Shown: positions 29,789 through 39,028 of the stretch, piece after piece
Numbering within the stretch: position 1 is the first letter of the stretch
How the letters are laid out: every line of letters begins with the position of its first letter
Source: Lentisphaeria bacterium
GTDB lineage: Bacteria; Verrucomicrobiota; Lentisphaeria; Oligosphaerales; Oligosphaeraceae
Assembly: GCA_016288215.1 (NCBI GenBank)
Contig: JAEEYQ010000033.1
Span: 50,235-114,234 of the forward strand
Reading direction: 5' to 3'
DNA: 64,000 nt
The notes under the pieces: generated by a model
The model's input: only the letters and a program-made list of their open reading frames with translations
Database searches by the model: none
Told to the model about the DNA's origin: nothing
Translations under genes and position numbers: made by a program

Positions 29789-30215
29789 TTCTCCTCACAG
29801 GAACGACGAAAATTGACATGGTTCCTATAATGTGATTTGCCAATGCCAACTTTTCAAGTCATTATCCCACATTTGGTTCCTTTTGCCCCAAAAGACAATG
29901 ACCCCAACCCCGGTTCGGGAAGCGTTTCGCCGCTGATGCCAAACAGCACAAAAACGTTGCCTTGCACAAGAGTCGTCGCGAAGAGACAAGCGCACACCGT
30001 CTTCAGAAAATTCTGTTCCGATTCATCACGTTTTGACAACTATCGTCTTTGGAATCCATCCTATTCTATAACATATTTATATATATAAAAAGGACATGCC
30101 GTCTTGCCAGCCTTCGACTGATATGACATGCGCGAAGTCGCAGAGGACGGCAAACCTCCCGCCGCCATATCAATCGTTGATACGTAATAGGTTGGTAGTC
30201 AATCAGTTAAGGTGG
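29789..30215. other. Spacer with a decayed gene fragment and A+T-rich tract
   Basis: Apart from the GH20-tail-like fragment described separately, no gene is seen. An A+T-rich run at 30060-30092 could hold a promoter for the plus strand, but no plus-strand gene follows. Confidence 0.5.
29854..30039 (-). pseudogene. Short frame resembling the GH20 C-terminal tail
   Basis: A 61-codon open frame whose centre reads LVQGNVFVLFGISGETLP. The GH20 enzyme at 32691-35429 ends LVSKGLGFVLFGVSGETLP. At DNA level 29918-29961 matches 32701-32744 at 35 of 44 positions, and most differences are synonymous, as expected for shared coding ancestry. There is no signal peptide and no further recognisable domain. 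It may be the remnant of a deleted GH20-like gene or a displaced tail segment. Expression is doubtful. Confidence 0.35.
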
Positions 30216-32375
30216 TCACCGCTGGGGCTGACCGAAGTGGAAGGAATAGATGTCCGCGTCCCGCATCTCGAAATGGAGGATGACCTGCCGTCCCACGAGG
30301 GATTTGAGTTCGCAGCCGTTGTTCCATTTCATGATGAGATCGAGTTCGTCGCCGAAGACGGGGACGGATTCCTCCAGAGTGAAGCCAGGGATGGGATTGT
30401 TCTGTTCGTCGCGGATTTCGCAGCGGATGTCCCCCAGGCCGGATGTGGAGGCGTTCAGCAGCAGCATGACATCCCCCCACGTCTTGGAGCCGAAGGTGAT
30501 GGGCTGCTGCAGTGGATTGAGGCGGTTGACGAGGCGGCAGAGATCGGGGCCGGCCATGTCATAGTGGACACCGCTGTCCGTGCCAGGCGTCAGCACGGCC
30601 TGCAGCCCTTCCTGCGCGGCCTTGGCCACTTCCTCCGCGCTGAGCACGCGGGTGACGATGGCGATTTCTGCGACTTCGCCCTTGTAGGCCTCGTTGTCGG
30701 TGGATGTGGGCGGATAGTCTTCCGCGAAACGGACGGGGCCGAGGGGCGTAATCAGATCGCCATGGCCGGCCTCGCCGCCTTCGGCCACCATCTTGCCGTT
30801 CAGATACAGCTTCATGACGCCGTCGTCGTAGGTGGCCACGATGGCCAGCGGACCGGCGCTCATGGGCACCCAGTCCGGATAGTCCGCAGGAGTGATGACC
30901 GCCTCCATTCCGTCGTAGAGGAAACGGAGGACGGGGACGTGCGGCAGCAGCTGGCCCGCCTGCATGTCGATGATGAACTTGCGTTCGCCGGCATCCTGCG
31001 AACCGCCTGCGTAGGAGGAGAAGAGGCGCCGCTGCAGGTTGTTGGCCTGCGTCTTGTCGATGGTGATGGCGAAAGTGGCCTGCTTGCCGAGATTGTCGGA
31101 GACAGGCATCGTCCAGACAACGGGATCCTCAAGCTTCAGGACGCGTCTGCCATTGCGCTCCACGATTTGATTGGGCAGTTCCGGCGCTTTGCGGGCCGCC
31201 CCGCCTTCGGGAGCCACAGTGACGGGCTTCATGGTGAAGCCGCCGCCGCTCATGGGCGCCTGCATGGAGACAAAGCCGTCCTGCCGAATGGTGAAGCGCC
31301 GCAGCTTGTCGGGATTCGGAGAGTAGTAGCCTTCGGTGGAGTAGATGGAGAGTTCGTCCGGAGCGCCTTCCAGGTCGGAATGCGTCAGCACGACGCCGCA
31401 GGCGGACATGTTGTTGCGATTCACCCACCGCTCATGCTGGATGCCGGGGCGGATGAATGCCTCGTTCCAGCGGTGGAAATGGACGCCGTCCCGGCTGGTC
31501 ATGAAACCGCCGTCGGAGACGCCCGCCGGAACGTCGCCGCCCGTGTGGTCGTATTCGCTGACGCGCGCGCCGTGGAAGCGCTTCGGCAGCCCGATGTAGA
31601 AGGAGCCGTTCAGCACGTATGGATGGACGGCGTTGGTGTAGAGCTCGCAGGGGATGTCCTCCGCGCCGTATTCCAAAAACACGGGATCCGTCCAATGATA
31701 GGCGTCAGGAGAAGAACAGCATTGGACGGCGCGGCCAACGTTTGGCTGCACTTGCCGCGAATAGGACATATAGCATTTGCGCAGAGGATCATAGAAGATG
31801 GTGTTCTGCGAGTCGAAAAGGCCTTTGGTGATGACGGGATCTTCCTGCGCCCTCTTCCAGTGGATGCCGTCCGCTGAAATGAAAAGCCAGAGGCCGGTGA
31901 CAACGCCGCCCAACGCCTTGTACCGCTCTTCCGGCGGGCAGTCCGGATTGGTGTCGTAGCAGGGGGAGAAGTTGTGGATGGCGTTCTCGTCCAAAAGGAT
32001 GATGTTGTTTTCCTTCGAGCCGTTGTATTCGCAGAGGCCGAGTTTGGGCTTTATCCAGTGGATGCCGTCGTCGCTTTCCGCATAGCAAGTGACCTGATGG
32101 GATGGCCAGCCAGGCATCATGTCCGCCATGCCGCGATAGTACATGCGGTATTTCACACCATCATAAAGAATGGTGTGATAGGCACATACATTCCCTTCCC
32201 ACGGCTCGTCATGGACGATGGAGATTTCGCAGTAGCGGGGATGGTGCAGCGTCAGTTTCGCGCCGCCATTGGTTTCACTGATGTGCTCCATGTCCCAGAG
32301 CAGTTCCGATGCGCCTTGCGCGCTCATGGCAAGCCCTGCAACGACGATGAAAGATAGGAGGGAATGTCGATTCAT
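30216..32375 (-). CDS. Secreted five-bladed-propeller glycosidase-like protein with LamG insert
   Basis: 719 aa with signal peptide MNRHSLLSFIVVAGLAMSAQGA. Residues 25-400 resemble the GH32/GH43/GH68-type propeller, with repeated D-G-x-H-W and P-W-E-G motifs (HDEPWEGNVCAYHT, ADGIHWKRAQED, SRDGVHFHRWNE). A concanavalin/LamG-like domain (about 415-605) is inserted, ending GEVAEIAIVTRVLSAEEV. The final about 110 residues resemble the C-terminus of the 510-aa protein at 35520-37052. A role in binding or cleaving polysaccharide is inferred; I cannot assign a GH family number. Confidence 0.75.
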   Translation of the reverse strand: MNRHSLLSFIVVAGLAMSAQGASELLWDMEHISETNGGAKLTLHHPRYCEISIVHDEPWEGNVCAYHTILYDGVKYRMYYRGMADMMPGWPSHQVTCYAESDDGIHWIKPKLGLCEYNGSKENNIILLDENAIHNFSPCYDTNPDCPPEERYKALGGVVTGLWLFISADGIHWKRAQEDPVITKGLFDSQNTIFYDPLRKCYMSYSRQVQPNVGRAVQCCSSPDAYHWTDPVFLEYGAEDIPCELYTNAVHPYVLNGSFYIGLPKRFHGARVSEYDHTGGDVPAGVSDGGFMTSRDGVHFHRWNEAFIRPGIQHERWVNRNNMSACGVVLTHSDLEGAPDELSIYSTEGYYSPNPDKLRRFTIRQDGFVSMQAPMSGGGFTMKPVTVAPEGGAARKAPELPNQIVERNGRRVLKLEDPVVWTMPVSDNLGKQATFAITIDKTQANNLQRRLFSSYAGGSQDAGERKFIIDMQAGQLLPHVPVLRFLYDGMEAVITPADYPDWVPMSAGPLAIVATYDDGVMKLYLNGKMVAEGGEAGHGDLITPLGPVRFAEDYPPTSTDNEAYKGEVAEIAIVTRVLSAEEVAKAAQEGLQAVLTPGTDSGVHYDMAGPDLCRLVNRLNPLQQPITFGSKTWGDVMLLLNASTSGLGDIRCEIRDEQNNPIPGFTLEESVPVFGDELDLIMKWNNGCELKSLVGRQVILHFEMRDADIYSFHFGQPQR

Positions 32376-32389
32376 GGTAAAGCCTTGAT

Positions 32390-32505
32390 AATGAGGAATT
32401 AGGAATGAGGAATGAGGAATTGTGGAAGGTGGAAGGTGGAATTAGAATTAGAAATTAGGAATGAGGAATTAGAAATTGTGGAAGGTGAAAGGTGGAATTA
32501 GAAAT
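32390..32505. repeat. Period-7 tandem array (GGAATTA / TGGAAGG type)
   Basis: About 16 heptamers in register: GGAATTA, GGAATGA, GGAATGA, GGAATTG, TGGAAGG, TGGAAGG, TGGAATT, AGAATTA, GAAATTA, GGAATGA, GGAATTA, GAAATTG, TGGAAGG, TGAAAGG, TGGAATT. It adjoins the family A element exactly as at 441-478. Confidence 0.85.
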
Positions 32506-32687
32506 TATACCACATTAGGGTAGAGTATGTTTTTTGCGAAACGACATTGCAGTTCGCGCGTCAGCCCCAAAGGGGCGGCGGAGCACAGCCCGGGGTAAGC
32601 GTGGCCGCGAAGCGGCAAGCGTAACCCCGGGTATGGCAGATGGTTACGATTGTTCAAGCCCTGAAGGGGCGGCAGAAAATGACATAT
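32505..32687 (-). repeat. Dispersed palindrome-rich repeat, family A, copy 2
   Basis: Reverse-complement copy of 249-430 at about 90% identity by eye. It carries the same CCGGGG/CCCCGG hairpins and sits immediately downstream of the GH20 gene, where it may act as a terminator. Confidence 0.85.
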
Positions 32688-32690
32688 GCG

Positions 32691-35429
32691 TCAGTTAGCA
32701 GGAAGCGTCTCGCCACTGACGCCAAACAGGACGAAGCCGAGGCCTTTGGAAACCAGCTCCACGCCGCTGACGGGCTTCTCCGGCTTCGGGTTCTGCACGG
32801 CATTGTCCCACAGACGACCGCCGTCGCCTTCAATGGAAGTGGTCTTGTTCAGTTTGTAACTGGCGCGGCCATGGAGATGCCCCATATTCGCATTATACTG
32901 CATCACAACAGTTTCCGACTCGCCGTCTGCATAATGGAAGACCACATCCAGCACCTTCGTATTGTTGTGGGAGTCGGGCAGCGGGCCCGTCAGCGCGCCG
33001 AGCAGATGGACGGTTTGGAGTTTGCCGCTCATGGGCAGTTCCACCTTGTTAGGGAAGAGGGGGCCGTCAGGGAAGCTCTGCATGGCGATGGCGGCCAGCT
33101 TGCCGTCCCGCGTGGGAATCAAGAACCCGCCGCGACCGACCTTGAGTAGCCTGTCGGCCTTGAGTGGCTGGCCGACTTTCAGCGCAGCGCTGAAATCGGC
33201 GGGAAGCAGCTTATCAGTCTTTCCCTTCGGTAGATAGTTCGCCAAGGGGGACAAATCCAACGAATAGCCCTCCCTGTTTTCCTGCTTGTCCAGTTCGACC
33301 CGCTGGCGAATCATGTCATAGACGATGTCCGCATAGCGGCGGGGCGGAATCTGCTCCGCCGTGGGGCCGCCCCATGCAAGGCAGGCCGTGAGGAGATGGG
33401 CGGGGTATTGGGGAGGATAGGCGTTGCAGACATAGTCCCATGTGTGCATGGGCCACCACGATGTCCCGCTGATGCCCAGGGAATGCTCCTTTTTGGCGGT
33501 GGTCACCATGTTTTTGATGTTGCCTTCGTTATACCACGGACAGCCGATGACCTCAAAGCCCTCCTCCTGTAGGTGGCGGACTCCGCCGTAGCTTCTGCCG
33601 TCGCTATACTCCCAAAAAAGTACGACCAAGTCCTTCGGCAGGGTGGCGCGGAAGGCGCGGATGTCCCCCAGGTCCGCCGGATTCCCCCACTCCTCCTTGT
33701 CGCCGGCGCACATGCCGTCGTGCCAGATCATGGTCTTCACGTTCCGCTTCGCGAGAAAGTCATGGAGCCGCCACACGTCCCGCCGATACAGCTCCGCCAT
33801 GCCAAGGGCCTTGTTCTCCGGACGCGTGGGGTAAATGACGGTGCGAGCGCAGTCGATTTCATCGTGGCCGATGTGGAAATACGTCGGCTTAAACACCTCA
33901 AGTATCTCATCCATAAGGGGTTCGATGATTTCATAGACGCGGGGGTCGCTGACATTGTAGTTGTATGGCCGCGCCGGATCCTCCGCCAGCTCCAAGTGGG
34001 CGCCGTTCTGAAAGAACCATTCGCAATGGCCGAAGAGCGCCAGTTGGGGAATCGGCTCGATGTAGTTGTCGCGGCATTCCTCCACCAGTTGGCGAAGCTG
34101 CGCTTTGGAGGGATAGGGCTCCTTCCTGCCCTTCCACAGCTCCGGAACTGTCTCCCATTGGCCATTTTGGCAATTGACGACAATCAGTGCGTTGATGCGG
34201 CCGCGGGTCCAGATTTCCTGCATGAAGAAGGGAAGGGTCTCGAAGAACTGCTCGCTGATGAAATACACCACTTCGCCACGGAAATCCAAATCCGGCCAGT
34301 CTTTCAGCGAGAATTTACGGCTGAGATCCAAATCCCGAAGTGCCTGAATGCCATAGAATAGCGCACGCGGCGCCGCAGCGGTGACAATGATGGAGATGTC
34401 ATTTCTGTCAATGGTGAAGCCGTCTTTCGGAAGCGTCCATCCGTCCGTGTCCTTCGGCGTCCGCAACTCCAGCGGAACCGGCGGTGTCTTCAGACGGGAG
34501 ACTGCCTTTTCGAGACGGCGCACATCCTCCTGCGGAAGTCCTTCCGGAAGCCGCAACTGGAAGGGGACAATGGCTTCCGGCGCCGCACCTAAATCTGCAA
34601 ACTCCTTGGGCACAATGCATTGCGTATTCACAGCATAGTCCAGGGACGGAGTGCGGAAGGAGACGGGATAGTGGATGGGCACGACGTCCCACTTTACAGG
34701 AATCGGCTTGAGCAGCGTCCGGCCGGGAGTCGCCTTGAAGGTGAGCTTCACCGTGCTGTTCAGCGGCGTGGCCATGTCTCGACTCACCAGGCCGATGAAG
34801 AGGCATTTGCCCCGCTCATAGCCGGCTCTCCGGCGGTCCAAAAAAGTCAGCGTCTCCCCTGTCTCGACCTCAATGTACAGGGTTCCGGCGGTCATGGCCA
34901 GCGTAAGGCGTTTGCAGTCCTTGGCCAGCGTGTTGTCGCTGTCCTCCTCCGGCACCTTCCCTTCCCGTTGGGTTCCGTCAGAAGCAACGACAGTGAAGCG
35001 GGCTCCGTCCGCAAGATATTTGGGGACGCACATGAGGGCATATTCCGCGCTGTACTTCGCGTCATCCAAAACCTTGCCCGCGATGTGGACGGTCACGCTG
35101 TCGCCATCTTCCGAAAGCCGCGCGGAATAGTCCTCCAGATGGAAATAGGCACGGGATTTGGCATCTCCATACTGCAGAAGGCGGGAGACGCCGTTTTCGT
35201 TCACGGGAACGTTTTCATGCCAATAGGCGCCCATCTGCCTCGTGTAGTAGAGCAGATGGCCACTGGAGTCATTGATGGTCAGGCGGGAGTTGGTGCACAG
35301 GTCGCCGGCGGCGGGATGGCTGAGGCGCAGGGACCATTCGTCCTGCATCTCCACCTGAAGTCCGTCGCCACAAAGCGTGGCCGCCGCCAAAACGGCCATC
35401 AACGCCAATCCCACGCCATATTTTTTCAT
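32691..35429 (-). CDS. Secreted GH20-like beta-N-acetylhexosaminidase
   Basis: 912 aa with an N-terminal signal peptide (MKKYGVGLALMAVLAAATLC). Residues 25-270 form an additional beta-rich region. A GH20b-type alpha/beta domain (about 285-365) ends AAPRALFYGIQALRDL. The TIM barrel follows (about 380-700), with the catalytic Asp-Glu pair in FHIGHDEID (523-524). GH20 enzymes release terminal GlcNAc or GalNAc by substrate-assisted catalysis. The tail FVLFGVSGETLPAN recurs in a fragment at 29854-30039. Its neighbours on both sides are related propeller proteins, suggesting joint attack on one glycan. Confidence 0.87.
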   Translation of the reverse strand: MKKYGVGLALMAVLAAATLCGDGLQVEMQDEWSLRLSHPAAGDLCTNSRLTINDSSGHLLYYTRQMGAYWHENVPVNENGVSRLLQYGDAKSRAYFHLEDYSARLSEDGDSVTVHIAGKVLDDAKYSAEYALMCVPKYLADGARFTVVASDGTQREGKVPEEDSDNTLAKDCKRLTLAMTAGTLYIEVETGETLTFLDRRRAGYERGKCLFIGLVSRDMATPLNSTVKLTFKATPGRTLLKPIPVKWDVVPIHYPVSFRTPSLDYAVNTQCIVPKEFADLGAAPEAIVPFQLRLPEGLPQEDVRRLEKAVSRLKTPPVPLELRTPKDTDGWTLPKDGFTIDRNDISIIVTAAAPRALFYGIQALRDLDLSRKFSLKDWPDLDFRGEVVYFISEQFFETLPFFMQEIWTRGRINALIVVNCQNGQWETVPELWKGRKEPYPSKAQLRQLVEECRDNYIEPIPQLALFGHCEWFFQNGAHLELAEDPARPYNYNVSDPRVYEIIEPLMDEILEVFKPTYFHIGHDEIDCARTVIYPTRPENKALGMAELYRRDVWRLHDFLAKRNVKTMIWHDGMCAGDKEEWGNPADLGDIRAFRATLPKDLVVLFWEYSDGRSYGGVRHLQEEGFEVIGCPWYNEGNIKNMVTTAKKEHSLGISGTSWWPMHTWDYVCNAYPPQYPAHLLTACLAWGGPTAEQIPPRRYADIVYDMIRQRVELDKQENREGYSLDLSPLANYLPKGKTDKLLPADFSAALKVGQPLKADRLLKVGRGGFLIPTRDGKLAAIAMQSFPDGPLFPNKVELPMSGKLQTVHLLGALTGPLPDSHNNTKVLDVVFHYADGESETVVMQYNANMGHLHGRASYKLNKTTSIEGDGGRLWDNAVQNPKPEKPVSGVELVSKGLGFVLFGVSGETLPAN

Positions 35430-35450
35430 AACTTATTGTCCTGCAATGAG

Positions 35451-35513
35451 TTAGAAGTCTTCTAGAGAATCTTGAGCATCTAGAAGTCCTAGATGCTCTA
35501 GATGATTTAGAGA
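35451..35513. repeat. Period-9 short tandem repeat (TCTAGAxxx type)
   Basis: Nonamers TCTAGAGAA, TCTTGAGCA, TCTAGAAGT, CCTAGATGC, TCTAGATGA, TTTAGAGAA run in register between the GH20 start and the stop of the upstream gene. The TCTAGA core and the period match the array at 4297-4350. Confidence 0.8.
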
Positions 35514-35519
35514 ACCATA

Positions 35520-37052
35520 CTACCGGAACTGCATGGAGTACACGTCGCCGTCCCGCATGCGGAACTCAATGGTCACGATCTTGCCGCTGAGTTTGGCGAC
35601 GGCCTCCGGATCGTCGAAGACGACTCTGCGGTCGACGGTGTTGCCGAAGGTCTCGCAGGAAGGATAGCGGTTGCCTTCCGCATCAATCAGCGTGACATAG
35701 AGATAGCCCATGGCGGAGGTGGCGAAGTTGATGAACATGTCCTTTCCGTCGTAAATGAGCGGCTTCGTCACCGCAATGGTCTCCTTGCCGGCGGCGTGGA
35801 GGGACGCAAAGCCGTCCATGCGAATGGAATAGCGGATGAGCTGCACAGGATCCACCATCCAGCTGTAGCCCTGCACGTAGATGGACAGCTCGTCAGGGGA
35901 GTCAGGAACGATGCTCGGGGTGACGGCGAAGCCGCGGGAGGGATAGCAGTCGCCGTAGATCCAGTTGCGGCCGTTCTCCGGTTCGGGGGGCATGAAGCAC
36001 TCGCCGTCAAAGCGGCTGAACTTCTTTCCGTCACGGGAGACCATGAAGATGCAATCCGTGACGGTAAGTCCATAGCGCACATGCATTTCCATACGGCGTT
36101 TGCGGCGGTCTCTGCCACCGAGCTCCTCAAAGCTGCCGTTCCATTCGACGCGCTCGATATAGCGGGTGGGGGTGCCGATGTAGAGCTGCGGGGCACGGAA
36201 ATACGGAATCACGTTGTTCGTGTAGAGGGCGATGTCCTCGTCGTCGGTGAACTCAATCTGCTTGGGGTCGGTCCAGTTGACGAAATCCTTCGATTCACTG
36301 TACATGACATCGCGGATGACGCCGCCGTAGGAGGTGGGGCGGCCTTTGGGGTCATAATGGCCGCCGCGGATATAGCCGCGGTAAATGTTGGCCCGTTCAT
36401 CCCAAAAGACCACGTTGAGGGAATCAAAGGAGCCTTTGCTGCAGATGATGTGGGACGTCTTGAAATGCAGGCCGTCGGGGCCGACGCATGCCCAAAGCTT
36501 GTGCTGATGGATGGCAATGCCCTTGTAGCGCTCCTCGGGCTTGCAGGCGGGATTGTCGTCGCGGAAGACCATGAAATTGTCGATGAAGGGATTGATGATG
36601 TCTCCGTTCACGATGATGTTGTTCTCTTTGGAGCCGTTCCATTCGATGATGCCCAGATTGGGACGCACCCACTCGATGCCGTCGGCGCTTTCCGCATAGC
36701 AGACCAGCCGTTCCGTGCCCGGCTTGCCGTTGGGCTCCTTGCTGGGCATCTGCCATGCCAGATAATACATCCTGTAGACGCCATTGGGATGGGAGCCGTC
36801 AAAGCCCGGATAACTGTCGTCGAAGAAGAAGTTGTAGAAGCCGCAGCCATCGCCTTCCCATGGGGCGTCATGGACCAGGACGGGGCCCCGGTTCACGGGA
36901 TGATGGAGACGCAGCTCCATGGTGGTCTTTGACTTGTCCAGCAGAAAATCGTCAAAGAAGCACTCGCGTTCGCCGCCCATCTTGTACGCTTCCTGCCCCA
37001 TCAGCGTCGTTGTCATGGCCATTCCAAATAGAACTGAAAGAAGAGTTCGCAT
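35520..37052 (-). CDS. Secreted five-bladed-propeller glycosidase-like protein
   Basis: 510 aa with signal peptide MRTLLSVLFGMAMTTTLMG. It shares the propeller layout of the protein at 30216-32375: HDAPWEGDGCGFYNFFFDD, CYAESADGIEWVRPNLGIIEWNGSKENNI, VSRDGKKFSRFDGECF and DELSIYVQGYSW. The C-terminal small domain ends EFRMRDGDVYSMQF. It lacks the LamG insertion. A glycan-active role is inferred from fold resemblance and from its place upstream of the GH20 gene; the actual reaction is unknown. Confidence 0.75.
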   Translation of the reverse strand: MRTLLSVLFGMAMTTTLMGQEAYKMGGERECFFDDFLLDKSKTTMELRLHHPVNRGPVLVHDAPWEGDGCGFYNFFFDDSYPGFDGSHPNGVYRMYYLAWQMPSKEPNGKPGTERLVCYAESADGIEWVRPNLGIIEWNGSKENNIIVNGDIINPFIDNFMVFRDDNPACKPEERYKGIAIHQHKLWACVGPDGLHFKTSHIICSKGSFDSLNVVFWDERANIYRGYIRGGHYDPKGRPTSYGGVIRDVMYSESKDFVNWTDPKQIEFTDDEDIALYTNNVIPYFRAPQLYIGTPTRYIERVEWNGSFEELGGRDRRKRRMEMHVRYGLTVTDCIFMVSRDGKKFSRFDGECFMPPEPENGRNWIYGDCYPSRGFAVTPSIVPDSPDELSIYVQGYSWMVDPVQLIRYSIRMDGFASLHAAGKETIAVTKPLIYDGKDMFINFATSAMGYLYVTLIDAEGNRYPSCETFGNTVDRRVVFDDPEAVAKLSGKIVTIEFRMRDGDVYSMQFR

Positions 37053-37375
37053 TCATGCCTCCAAAATAGAGAGTGGTTAAGGTTGAAACGGGAAATCATA
37101 CCACCTACACTATATGCCTTCATTTTCGGATTTCAATGTGAAGGAATGGAAATTGGAGTCAAAACTCAAATTGGAGGCCCAAATGCGACAATACCGGTAT
37201 CACAAATCCATGTCAATCGATGACGTCATGCCGCGTGTCATTCCATGGCAACACCAACCTCACAAGACCAATAATCCCCTTCCATGTTTCCAGCCCAGCG
37301 TCTCTTATGGCAAGTCAGTGCAATTCATGAAATCAATGGTATAGTATGTCTTGGTCATTTCGGAGGAGACATGCC
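37053..37375. other. Divergent promoter region
   Basis: 323 bp between divergently transcribed genes (propeller protein on the minus strand, AAA-ATPase on the plus strand). It should carry both promoters. TATAGTATG about 35 bp before the ATPase start is a possible -10 region. No repeats or short genes are seen. Confidence 0.4.
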
Positions 37376-39028
37376 ATGAAAGCCATCAACACCAGCACAT
37401 TCAATTTTCCGAGAGTCATCACCGACGAATTTCTCTATGTGGACAAGACAGCGGTCATCGCCAAGCTGGTGCGCCCCAAGCAGGGGGAGTATTTCCTCTC
37501 GCGGCCGCGGCGCTTCGGAAAGTCCCTGCTGGTCTCCACGCTGAAGGCGGTCTTCCAGGGCCGCCGCGAGCTCTTCAAGGGCCTCGCCATTGACAGGATG
37601 GACTATGAGTGGAAGGCATATCCTGTTATCCACCTGGACTTTGCGAACTGCAATATAATCACGGCCGACGAACTGGAGGGGTTCCTGCAAGGCGAGCTGG
37701 ACAATCTTTCCCTCACGCACAAGATTTCCTTGCGTGGACCAAGCCTTCCCTTCCGCTTCGAGAACCTCATCAACGATCTGGCCGCGAAAGTCGAGGCGGA
37801 GGCGAAGGCCGCCGCGGAGGCGAAGGGCGAAAAGGCCGATTCGAGGCCCGGGCAGGTAGTCGTCCTCGTGGACGAATACGACAAGCCCATCCTCGGCAAC
37901 GTGACGAACACGGAGCACCGCGACGCCATCCTCCGCGTGCTGAAGGGATTCTACTCCTGCGTCAAGAAGTGCGAGGGCCGCATTCGCTTCGCCTTCATCG
38001 CGGGCGTGAGCAAGTTCAGCCACGTCTCCCTCTTCTCCGACCTCAACAACCTGACGGACATCACCCTGAACGCCGACTACGCCGACCTCCTCGGCTTCAC
38101 GGAGGCCGAGATCCGTGCGAACTTCGCGGACCGCATTCCTTTGGCGGCGGAGGCGAACGGCTGTCCGCCCGAGGAGCTCATGCGGCGGCTTCTCAAATGG
38201 TATGACGGCTACCGCTTCTCAACGGCGGAGACCCACGTCTGCAACCCTGTCTCCGTCTCCAAGTTCTTCAGCGAAGGCTACGAATTCAGGAACTACTGGA
38301 TTGACACGGGCACGCCCTCCTTCCTGCTGAAGCTGGGCGTTGAGAGGAACTATGACTACGAGGCCGCCCTTGAGGAATACTATGATGAAGACATCTTCTC
38401 CGCCTATGAGCTGGACAGCCTGGACCTGACCGGGCTCCTCTGGCAGACGGGCTACCTCACCGTAAAGGATGTCCGACAAGACGAATTCGGCGTGCGATAC
38501 CGCCTTGATTTTCCGGATATGGAAGTGCATAAGACCTTCATGGCGAATATCTTGCGGCACTATGCAAATATGCGGAAGGGGCGTGCCACCATTCTCGTTG
38601 AAGATTTCTGCAAGGCCATCATGGCCAATGACCTCAATGGCTTCATGACCCAGTTCCAGGCCTTCCTCGCGGGCATCGACTATGAACTGAAGCTCCCGTA
38701 TGAAAAGTACTATCAGACCATCTTCTTCGTCGTGTTCCGTCTGCTCGGCACCTTCATAGAGGCGGAATCCCGCACCAACGAGGGCCGCATCGACGCCTAT
38801 ATCCGCACGCCGACCACCGTCTACGTCTTCGAGTTCAAGCTGAACAAGACGGCGCAGACGGCCATCGACCAGATCGTCGACCGCCGCTACGTTGAGAAGT
38901 TCATGGGAGGCGGCCTTCCCATCGTCTGCGTCGGCGCCAACTTCGACTCCGAAAAAGGCCGGCTGGACAGCTGGAAGCAGTTAGCAGTTAACAGCCAGCA
39001 GTTGGCGATTATGGCAGCAAGGCGTTGA
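37376..39028 (+). CDS. AAA-ATPase-like / PD-(D/E)XK nuclease-domain protein
   Basis: 550 aa from the ATG at 37376, which has CGGAGGAGA upstream. Residues 1-280 are the AAA-ATPase-like domain common in gut bacteria, with FLYVDKT, the P-loop RPRRFGKS (43-50) and Walker B VVVLVDEYDKPI. The C-terminal PD-(D/E)XK-type domain shows GRIDAYI...VYVFEFKL. The role is unknown; members occur in many near-identical copies per genome and are suspected to be mobile or defence-related. The last residues (KQLAVNSQQLAIMAARR) come from a period-7 tandem repeat and run 20 bp into the convergent SGNH gene. This may mean that the original stop was lost. Confidence 0.88.
   Translation: MKAINTSTFNFPRVITDEFLYVDKTAVIAKLVRPKQGEYFLSRPRRFGKSLLVSTLKAVFQGRRELFKGLAIDRMDYEWKAYPVIHLDFANCNIITADELEGFLQGELDNLSLTHKISLRGPSLPFRFENLINDLAAKVEAEAKAAAEAKGEKADSRPGQVVVLVDEYDKPILGNVTNTEHRDAILRVLKGFYSCVKKCEGRIRFAFIAGVSKFSHVSLFSDLNNLTDITLNADYADLLGFTEAEIRANFADRIPLAAEANGCPPEELMRRLLKWYDGYRFSTAETHVCNPVSVSKFFSEGYEFRNYWIDTGTPSFLLKLGVERNYDYEAALEEYYDEDIFSAYELDSLDLTGLLWQTGYLTVKDVRQDEFGVRYRLDFPDMEVHKTFMANILRHYANMRKGRATILVEDFCKAIMANDLNGFMTQFQAFLAGIDYELKLPYEKYYQTIFFVVFRLLGTFIEAESRTNEGRIDAYIRTPTTVYVFEFKLNKTAQTAIDQIVDRRYVEKFMGGGLPIVCVGANFDSEKGRLDSWKQLAVNSQQLAIMAARR
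38978..39014 (+). repeat. Period-7 tandem repeat inside a coding 3' end (CAGTTAG type)
   Basis: CAGTTAG, CAGTTAA, CAGCCAG, CAGTTGG, CGATTAT run in register. The array encodes the C-terminus of the AAA-ATPase-like protein and touches the stop codon of the convergent SGNH hydrolase gene. Confidence 0.7.

Larger units (their letters stand above)
32376..32690. other. Spacer made of repeats
   Basis: No gene seen. The half next to the propeller-protein gene (32390-32505) is a period-7 tandem array. The other half (32505-32687) is a family A palindromic repeat that begins 4 bp beyond the GH20 stop codon. Confidence 0.7.
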
